A DNA stretch of 48,438 nucleotides from contig JAKVHY010000041.1 in the NCBI GenBank assembly GCA_023284085.1, positions 1-48,438 on the forward strand, given 5' to 3'. The notes beneath the pieces are model-generated. The model made no database searches. It saw nothing but the letters and a program-made list of their open reading frames with translations, and had not been told where the DNA came from. The position numbers and the translations under genes are program-made. Of the stretch, positions 42,856-48,438 are shown in pieces. Source of the DNA: Shewanella benthica. GTDB taxonomy: Bacteria; Pseudomonadota; Gammaproteobacteria; Enterobacterales; Shewanellaceae. Each line of letters opens with the position of its first letter. Within the stretch, counting starts at the first letter, position 1.

Positions 42856-44628
42856 CTAACTGACATTCACCACTTGCGCCGTCCCTATCGCACAAACACA
42901 CGCTTGCTGTTTGCTCATATCTTCGCTGAAATCTGCAGAAAGTATGGTATCGACATAATGCCAGTCACTGCGTACCTGCTCGGCAGTGAAGGTGAGCACC
43001 ATAAAGCCTCTGTCTCTTAAGTTAGTATACTTGAGACCCTCGACCATCTCCTTGATCCCCGCTTCGGTTTGCACCTGTTGATCTTCTGGGATCCCTAAGT
43101 AGTACTCGAGTCCGGGAGAAGATACCGAGCTGGTCGCAAACTCCACGCCCACAGGGTCACCATGACTGTCCATAAGCTCATTTGCCCAGGCATTATGGGT
43201 ATCTCCCGCCAGTACCACTAAATTACAGCCTATCGACTTAGCCGTGGCCAGGACTACTTCACGCTCATAGGCGTAGCCATCCCAGGCATCTAAGTTATAA
43301 GGGACTGCAGGCATCTGCAGCAACGCCATGGCCTCGGGTGTTAGCCTGTGCTGGTTTTCGATAAGAAAGGTATATTCAAATGTCGTCACCGTCGGATCTT
43401 TCGCTTCCCAGCGGGCGGCGATTTGCGCCAGGGCCGCCAGCTCACCAAACTCTGACACGCTAAGCTTTTGCATGGCAATCGCTGCCGGTAGCAACATGCT
43501 GCCCATCAAGACTTGCTGGCCTAAAACCTGCCACTTTCCAGTCGCAGTCAGCAGGCTAGATTGCAGCCATTGCAGCTGCTCTGTGCCCAGTAAGGTTCGC
43601 TCAGTTGCCGTCACTGCCGCCATAAACTTTTGACTGTCCATGCCTTGGGTCACAGGATCGATATAATCGGCATAGTCTAAGGGCTTATCACGGGCTAAGA
43701 CTCGCGTATCTAACATATGCAGATCGACCAAATCTCCGAAACTAAAGGAGCGGTATATCTCCTCATGATTGCCTTCACGCCAAGGTCGGATGGGCAACCA
43801 CTCGAAATAAGCTTGCAGGGCCCCCTGCTTTCTCGCATCGAAATCACCTTCTTCCTCGTTGTGATTCTCGGCGCCATCCTTCCAGGTATCGTTAGCGATT
43901 TCATGGTCGTCCCATACCGTAATAAAGGGCACCTTGGCATGTAGTCCCGCCAGGCTTGGATCGGTTCGATATTGCGCATAACGGGTGCGATAATCACCTA
44001 AGGTGAATAGCTCACCAGCCGGTAAAACCTCACGGTCCATGTCGGCTGCATGCTCGCTGGCATACTCGCCGCGAGCATATTCATAGATATAGTCCCCTAA
44101 ATGGATAACCGCATCTAAGCCCTCTTGTTGAGCCGCTAACGCATACACATTGAAGTGTCCTGCCGGAAAGTTAGCACAAGAGAGCACCGCCAATTTAACT
44201 TGATCTATGGCCCCTTGAGGCAAGGTGAGCGCCCGTCCCATTTCTGAGACGGCTTCCCCTTGCTTAAAACGGTAGAAATATTCAGTCCCGGCGTCCAGTC
44301 CGGTTGCATCGACCTTAATGGTGTAATCTCGCTCGGCACTGGTGGTAGTTTCACCATTGGTGACTAAATTAGTGAAATCCGTATCCGTAGCAAGCTCCCA
44401 AGCAACCGTGAGTTCCCCTTCTACTTCCGGTGTCACTCGCGTCCACAAGATGATTGCATCATGGCTAGGATCGCCGCTGGCGACGCCATGTAAAAACTCT
44501 GCCTTAACCGCATCATCACTGCTGCTGTTACTGTCACTACAGCCCATCAAGCCATATGACACAACTGCCGCGCCTACACCCTTAGCCGACATTTCCAAAA
44601 AATCCCGACGTGTAAATCTCCGTTTCAT
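42856..44628 (-). CDS. phoD: PhoD-type alkaline phosphatase/phosphodiesterase
   Basis: Start at the ATG 44628 so that the Tat signal opens the protein (F-T-R-R-D-F-L-E-M, twin Arg 7-8). The signal ends L-M-G-C, so Cys30 may be lipidated, making a Tat-exported lipoprotein. The 590-residue enzyme has an N-terminal Ig-like domain (about 42-140) and the PhoD metallophosphoesterase domain with L-G-D-Y-I-Y-E-Y, V-W-D-D-H-E-I-A-N-D-T-W and G-D-T-H-N-A-W as metal sites. It releases phosphate from phosphodiesters and monoesters outside the cytoplasm. AGGA is upstream; no Pho box is obvious. Confidence 0.93.
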   Translation of the reverse strand: MKRRFTRRDFLEMSAKGVGAAVVSYGLMGCSDSNSSSDDAVKAEFLHGVASGDPSHDAIILWTRVTPEVEGELTVAWELATDTDFTNLVTNGETTTSAERDYTIKVDATGLDAGTEYFYRFKQGEAVSEMGRALTLPQGAIDQVKLAVLSCANFPAGHFNVYALAAQQEGLDAVIHLGDYIYEYARGEYASEHAADMDREVLPAGELFTLGDYRTRYAQYRTDPSLAGLHAKVPFITVWDDHEIANDTWKDGAENHNEEEGDFDARKQGALQAYFEWLPIRPWREGNHEEIYRSFSFGDLVDLHMLDTRVLARDKPLDYADYIDPVTQGMDSQKFMAAVTATERTLLGTEQLQWLQSSLLTATGKWQVLGQQVLMGSMLLPAAIAMQKLSVSEFGELAALAQIAARWEAKDPTVTTFEYTFLIENQHRLTPEAMALLQMPAVPYNLDAWDGYAYEREVVLATAKSIGCNLVVLAGDTHNAWANELMDSHGDPVGVEFATSSVSSPGLEYYLGIPEDQQVQTEAGIKEMVEGLKYTNLRDRGFMVLTFTAEQVRSDWHYVDTILSADFSEDMSKQQACVCAIGTAQVVNVS

Positions 44629-44816
44629 TATTATTATCCTTATATACACAAGTGGTAAGAGGTCTAACGAGTATTATGCAACACTACTATTACATTCACG
44701 CTACACATTGTCTAATGTGGTGGAGACGTGCGCAGACAAAGAGAATTGGGGTATATTACTTAGAGGAAAAGCGATTGAGCCAGACTCTCAATTGCAATCA
44801 GACATAAGGAAAGTGG

Positions 44817-45245
44817 ATGAAAGTACAAGATATTATGACAAGGAAAGTAGTGTGTATCAGCGATCAGGCCAGTTTAAAAGATGCTCACGCTCTGATGACA
44901 AATAGAAATGTCAGGCACCTTCCTGTTATCTCTGAGCAAGACTCAAGTTTAGTCGGCATTCTTACCCATAAGAAGATGGTTGCGACCGTGATGGCACTAG
45001 TCAATAAATACGGCAGTGGAGCCTTAGATAGACGAGAGCGGGCACAAACAGTTGCAGGGATCATGGACAAGCATTACCAACATCTCACCGCCGATGAGCC
45101 TTTACCCATAGTGGTAGAATACTTTATCGATAATAAACTCGGCTGCTTACCTGTCATCAATGCTCAAGGCAAAGTTGAAGGCATAGTCACCTCTTCAGAT
45201 TTTGTGAAGCTGTGTGCCAAGCTTCTTAAGCTATCGACAAGTTAA
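44817..45245 (+). CDS. Two-CBS-domain protein
   Basis: The 142-residue protein is a tandem CBS pair (about 1-60 and 75-138) with M-T-R-K-V-V-C-I opening and V-R-H-L-P-V-I and L-G-C-L-P-V-I as the two core strands. Such stand-alone CBS pairs bind adenine nucleotides and act as energy or ligand sensors. No fused effector domain. AAGGAAAGTGG precedes the ATG. Neighbours give no clear partner. Confidence 0.92.
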   Translation: MKVQDIMTRKVVCISDQASLKDAHALMTNRNVRHLPVISEQDSSLVGILTHKKMVATVMALVNKYGSGALDRRERAQTVAGIMDKHYQHLTADEPLPIVVEYFIDNKLGCLPVINAQGKVEGIVTSSDFVKLCAKLLKLSTS

Positions 45246-45311
45246 CCCCTAAATCAGCTTAAGTTTCACACAGAAATGACTAAGCTTGGCCATCATCAGG
45301 CAAAGAGCGAA

Positions 45312-46019
45312 CTAAACAAACAATTGGCTAAACAATGGAGCTGCTAACACCATAGCTATGCCGGTAAATATCATGGTAAGACTGGCGACAACCCCCTCCT
45401 CCTCCCCGATTTCAGATGCTTTCGCGGCGCCGACGCCGTGAGCCGATGCACCTAGCGCAGCGCCCTTACCCAGAGATGTTTTGATTTTTGCTAGCCTAAA
45501 AATTGGCTCACAAATCATCATGCCCAATACTCCGGTCAGTAAAACCAGCATGGCCGTCAGCTCAGGCACACCACCAAAACTCGACGTGGCCTCCATGGCA
45601 AAAGGTGTAGATACGAAGCGGACCAAGACACTCTGAGATAACTCGGGTGGCAGTGAGACTAACTTAGACAGCCCCCAGGACGAGATCAAGCCTAAGAAGA
45701 GGCCGACGACCACACCGATGGAGAGCGTGAGTGGGTATTTCGCAATTAAGTGCCGCTCGCGATAGATGGGCACGGCGAAGGCGATGACCGCAGGCGTCAA
45801 CATCAAGGTCAACAGATGACTGAATTGAAAATAGCTAGGTAAGGGGATATCCAGCAACAGGACCAGAGAGATAATCCCTAGCGGAGCCAGCATGATGGGC
45901 GACAACCACCAGAACTTAAATTTTCCATAAGCATATTTAGCCCCCGAGTAACACGCGAGTGTCATCACTAAACTGAAAATGCCTACCAAGACCGAGCCTG
46001 TACCTTCGAAAATAGACAT
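45312..46019 (-). CDS. lrgB: LrgB/CidB family membrane protein
   Basis: The 235-residue inner-membrane protein has about seven hydrophobic segments. The family signature lies in T-P-F-A-M-E (about 139-144) and in the C-terminal G-A-A-L-G-A-S-A-H-G-V-G-A-A-K-A (about 185-200). LrgAB/CidAB pairs are holin-like or pyruvate-linked transport systems. It starts 3 bp after the lrgA stop, so the two are translationally close. Confidence 0.94.
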   Translation of the reverse strand: MSIFEGTGSVLVGIFSLVMTLACYSGAKYAYGKFKFWWLSPIMLAPLGIISLVLLLDIPLPSYFQFSHLLTLMLTPAVIAFAVPIYRERHLIAKYPLTLSIGVVVGLFLGLISSWGLSKLVSLPPELSQSVLVRFVSTPFAMEATSSFGGVPELTAMLVLLTGVLGMMICEPIFRLAKIKTSLGKGAALGASAHGVGAAKASEIGEEEGVVASLTMIFTGIAMVLAAPLFSQLFV

Positions 46020-46022
46020 GAG

Positions 46023-46424
46023 TTAACCTTCCATACCGGATGCCAGTAGAGCCTGAGCACGCTGACGATTCATTTTACGCTCGAAACGAAAAACACGGTC
46101 GACCACAAACCCTGTCCCCACCAACACAAATACCGTTCCCAGCACTAACATGACGATCAATTGCACACCGTAATTCTCAAATAAGCTTTGATATTTAATC
46201 ACAGAGACCACTGGGGGGATAAAAAACAATAACAGCTCGGCGATCAACCAGGCCGAGCCTAAGCTAACCCTATGTTCGGGAATTGTCTTGGTCAGCAAGA
46301 GTAACAGGACGATGGCCAGGCCTATGACGCTTCCGGGGATCGGTAAATCAAAGTATTGCTCGGCTTGTACGCAGATGACGGCCAACAGACAAAACAAGCC
46401 CACCTGCACCAAGGTCTGTAGCAT
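46023..46424 (-). CDS. lrgA: LrgA/CidA family membrane protein
   Basis: I take the ATG at 46424 (133 residues), the usual family length, beginning M-L-Q-T-L-V-Q-V-G. A longer frame reaches an ATG at 46532 and would add 36 hydrophilic residues; neither start has a strong ribosome site. Four membrane segments are present, with the conserved L-P-I-P-G-S-V-I-G-L (about 27-36). It partners LrgB encoded just downstream. A divergent LysR regulator lies upstream and probably controls both genes. Confidence 0.88.
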   Translation of the reverse strand: MLQTLVQVGLFCLLAVICVQAEQYFDLPIPGSVIGLAIVLLLLLTKTIPEHRVSLGSAWLIAELLLFFIPPVVSVIKYQSLFENYGVQLIVMLVLGTVFVLVGTGFVVDRVFRFERKMNRQRAQALLASGMEG

Positions 46425-46499
46425 GAGTCTCAGCTTGCCATTGCTCTTGGTCGCTAAAGAAACCTTAGCGCGACTCTCGTGAGTGAAGCTGGAATTGGG

Positions 46500-46515
46500 T
46501 TCACTCTGGTGAGTG
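46500..46515. promoter_or_regulatory. Inverted repeat upstream of lrgA
   Basis: TCACTC-TGGT-GAGTGA is a 6-bp inverted repeat; a related CTCGTGAGTGA lies 25 bp away. If lrgA starts at 46424, this is a good candidate for the LysR regulator's binding site. If the longer start is used, it lies inside the coding region. Confidence 0.35.
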
Positions 46516-46635
46516 ACTCTTGAAACTGGCATAGGTCAATAAACTCATTCATTAGCAGTAGAACAAGTTTAAACTTGCACTATTGATAAAAAAAATGAAT
46601 ATTAATCATAGAATACATTCCCTAAGGTTATACAA

Positions 46636-47523
46636 ATGGATCTACGTGTTATTCGTTATCTGATTGAGATAGTCGACTCGGGTGGCTTTGCCAAAGCTTC
46701 TGAGAAGGTGCACATTACTCAACCCGCTCTATCTAAGGCGATTCAACAACTAGAACATGAACTTGACGTCACTCTGCTCAAACGCGGCAAACGAGGGATT
46801 CGAGTCAAGCTCACCCCCGCCGGAGAGCTGGTCTACCGTCATGGGCAAACCTTACTGGCTAACAAGCAAGCCTTACTCAATGAACTCGCCGCTCAACGCG
46901 GGTTAACCTCGGGTCAGTTAAAACTCGGTCTGGCTCCACTGGGTAGCGCCGAGCTTTTCGCACCGGTTATCGCACAATACCGAGACACCTATCCTAAGAT
47001 CGAAATGGAGCTGTTAGTCCGTGGTTCAGTGGAACAAAAAGAGGCGCTGCTAAGAGGGGAGATTGAGCTAGCCACAGGCATCATAGCGCTGGACAAGGAG
47101 TTTGAAGGTATCCTGGTTCGTGATGAGCCTATGGTCGTCATCTTGCCTAAGCATCACGTCCTAGCCAGTGAGAAGTCCCTAAGACTCGAACAGATCTCCG
47201 AAGAACCACAGATCATGTTCGAAGCCGGATTTTCCCTCTATAGCATGGTCTTAGATAGCTGTGAGCAAGCGGGTTTTACGCCGAAAAACATCACTCGAAT
47301 CAGTCAGGCGGAATTTGGTATCGCCTTAGTCGCCGCAGGCGCGGGCAATATGTTGCTGCCTAAGATGATCGCCGAGCGTCACAGGGTAGCCGGAGTCGCC
47401 TCGGTGCCACTTGTCGGCTCAGACTTGAGGTGGCAAATGTCGCTATTTTGGCGAAAGGAGCAGGCTCTCTCTTTTGCAGCGAAAGCCATGATTGAGATGA
47501 TTAAACAAACAAGCCCCGTTTAA
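46636..47523 (+). CDS. LysR-family regulator (CidR-like)
   Basis: The 295-residue regulator has an N-terminal winged helix-turn-helix (about 1-60; F-A-K-A-S-E-K-V-H-I-T-Q-P-A-L-S-K-A-I-Q) and a LysR effector domain (about 90-292). Being divergent from lrgAB, it is the likely activator of that pair, as CidR is elsewhere. The ligand is unknown. Its last six codons and stop form the left half of a terminator hairpin. Confidence 0.93.
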   Translation: MDLRVIRYLIEIVDSGGFAKASEKVHITQPALSKAIQQLEHELDVTLLKRGKRGIRVKLTPAGELVYRHGQTLLANKQALLNELAAQRGLTSGQLKLGLAPLGSAELFAPVIAQYRDTYPKIEMELLVRGSVEQKEALLRGEIELATGIIALDKEFEGILVRDEPMVVILPKHHVLASEKSLRLEQISEEPQIMFEAGFSLYSMVLDSCEQAGFTPKNITRISQAEFGIALVAAGAGNMLLPKMIAERHRVAGVASVPLVGSDLRWQMSLFWRKEQALSFAAKAMIEMIKQTSPV

Positions 47524-47540
47524 ACGGGGCTTGTTTGTTT
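47503..47540. terminator. Terminator overlapping the LysR stop codon
   Basis: A perfect 38-bp palindrome with arm AAACAAACAAGCCCCGTTT. The left arm is the end of the LysR coding sequence and the TAA stop (47521-47523) lies just past the centre. It can also end the convergent cyclophilin transcript. Confidence 0.9.
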
Positions 47541-47541
47541 T

Positions 47542-47573
47542 ATGGAGTTAATGGAGTTAATGGAGTTAATGGG
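47542..47573 (+). repeat. 9-bp tandem repeat
   Basis: ATGGAGTTA occurs three times in a row, followed by a partial copy (ATGGGG), between the LysR terminator and the cyclophilin stop codon. Exact copies suggest recent slippage and possible length variation. Confidence 0.85.
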
Positions 47574-47580
47574 GAACAGC

Positions 47581-48213
47581 TTACGTCGCTGGGCAAGTCA
47601 TTTCAGCAATGCTATTAATCACTATGTCTTCCACTGGGATATCGTTATTAGTATCGACAATATCAATCTGGTCGATGATCTCAATGCCATCAATCACCTG
47701 ACCAAAAACAGCATAACCGACACCATCTGACGCGTTCGCTTTATCCAAAAACTCATTATCTACTGAGTTAATAAAGAATTGCGAAGTGGCCGAATTGGGA
47801 GCACTGGTTCTCGCCATGGCTATGGTGCCGCGCAAGTTACTAATCCCGACACTCGCTTCATTCACGATTGGATCTAGTGTCTCTTTTTTAACCAGATCCG
47901 GTGTAAATCCGCCACCTTGGACCATAAATTGATGGATCACACGATGAAATATCAAGCCATCATAGAAGCCTGTATCCACATACTGCTTGAAGTTCTCTCC
48001 GGTGATAGGGGTATTAGTCGCATCGATAGCCAAGGTAATGTCCCCCATGCTAGTGCTCAAGGTATAACAATAATCTTGCGCTAACTCAGGAGCGGGAGTC
48101 GGAGGTGTTATCGGTGGTGGTGTCGAACCCGAATCATCTGAACCACCGCCACATGCGGTTAACACGGCAGCCAACACTAAACTTGAGGCTAAACTTACTG
48201 CAAATTTGTTCAT
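47581..48213 (-). CDS. Cyclophilin-type peptidyl-prolyl isomerase, lipoprotein
   Basis: The 210-residue protein has a lipoprotein signal ending V-L-T-A-C (Cys21), a Gly/Ser/Pro-rich linker (about 22-45) and a compact cyclophilin domain (about 48-205). Family cores are visible: F-H-R-V-I-H-Q-F-M-V-Q-G-G-G and I-A-M-A-R-T-S-A-P-N-S-A-T-S-Q-F-F-I. It should isomerise proline bonds in envelope proteins while tethered to a membrane. The gene is single and shares the terminator at 47503. Confidence 0.93.
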   Translation of the reverse strand: MNKFAVSLASSLVLAAVLTACGGGSDDSGSTPPPITPPTPAPELAQDYCYTLSTSMGDITLAIDATNTPITGENFKQYVDTGFYDGLIFHRVIHQFMVQGGGFTPDLVKKETLDPIVNEASVGISNLRGTIAMARTSAPNSATSQFFINSVDNEFLDKANASDGVGYAVFGQVIDGIEIIDQIDIVDTNNDIPVEDIVINSIAEMTCPAT

Positions 48214-48359
48214 CTATATCCCTATCTTCTTACCGGCTCATTAGCATTTTCATTAGTAGGCCGGACAATACTACTTTAAGACAGCTTGAATCCTACAAAT
48301 ATTTAACCTCAGACACAATAGGAGATGCAAATTAGAACATCTAGGCAACTTGGGCTTAG

Positions 48360-48394
48360 GCCTAAGTTTTAAGTTCTAAGTGCTAAGTTCTAAG
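48360..48394 (-). repeat. Heptamer array, unit TTCTAAG (reverse of CTTAGAA)
   Basis: Five 7-bp units in register: GCCTAAG, TTTTAAG, TTCTAAG, TGCTAAG, TTCTAAG. This is the reverse complement of the unit at 27854-27895. A small palindrome CTTAGGCCTAAG (48355-48366) begins it. Confidence 0.8.
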
Positions 48395-48438
48395 CTTTTG
48401 CACCCCAGAGATCAGCAGCAGGGCTAATGCCCCGGCAA

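Noticed and set aside
44342..44905. 187-codon frame, plus strand
   Set aside because: It is antisense to the phoD N-terminus and runs into the CBS gene in another frame.
47542..47730. 62-codon frame starting in the ATGGAGTTA repeat
   Set aside because: It is antisense to the cyclophilin gene and its start is only the tandem repeat.

Overview
The window looks like a chromosomal segment of a marine gammaproteobacterium, most probably Shewanella. The grounds are the nrfA / narQ-narP nitrate-ammonification block, the chitinase with NagR-type and c-di-GMP control, several small families typical of Shewanella and Vibrio relatives (DUF3634, DUF2960, YacL, SlyX), and a short inverted-repeat element ending in ATACCAAT. 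It is core-like DNA. I see no phage, plasmid, CRISPR, rRNA or tRNA genes and no transposase.

Layout. 0-4 kb: small housekeeping and membrane proteins, including a DUF368 undecaprenyl-phosphate translocase with a small lipoprotein behind it, a DUF4442 hotdog protein, a four-helix membrane protein and a DUF1294 protein. 4-9 kb: one very large lipoprotein made of 18 tandem Ig-like (BIG_2) domains. 9.4-13.2 kb: a membrane-anchored FKBP, then a secreted chitinase whose leader carries a NagR-type operator and a clear c-di-GMP-I (GEMM) riboswitch. 13.3-18.9 kb: two M24 peptidases around an MFS transporter / zinc-less ROK kinase pair. 19-22 kb: a divergent XRE-cupin regulator and BenE-type transporter with twin operators, then a REC-EAL phosphodiesterase. 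22.5-28.5 kb: RhlE helicase, a small unknown protein, a YqiJ-like protein, an M32 carboxypeptidase, a GNAT and an RDD protein. 29-33 kb: nitrite reductase NrfA divergent from NarQ-NarP. 33-38.5 kb: YacL, a MITE-like element, FkpA, a WD40-like lipoprotein, SlyX, a broken peptide deformylase gene, a COG3014-type lipoprotein and LpoB. 38.7-41.3 kb: an intact M1-aminopeptidase-like lipoprotein that has lost every catalytic motif. 41.5-48.4 kb: a PspB-like protein behind a sigma-54 promoter, a phosphoribosyltransferase, a PhoD-type phosphatase, a CBS protein, LrgA/LrgB with a divergent LysR regulator, and a cyclophilin lipoprotein.

How genes work together. NarQ senses nitrate/nitrite and NarP would act on the nrfA promoter, where a 7-2-7 heptamer pair is visible. 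Chitinase output would combine chitin-breakdown signalling (NagR) with the c-di-GMP level, which a REC-EAL enzyme encoded 8 kb away could help set. Several envelope factors (FkpA, SlyX, LpoB, the short FKBP, the cyclophilin, the PspB-like protein, popT) point to periplasmic folding and cell-wall upkeep.

The best candidates for something new are the catalytically dead M1-like lipoprotein, the two-layer control of chiA, and the alternating two-type repeat structure of the giant Ig-like lipoprotein.
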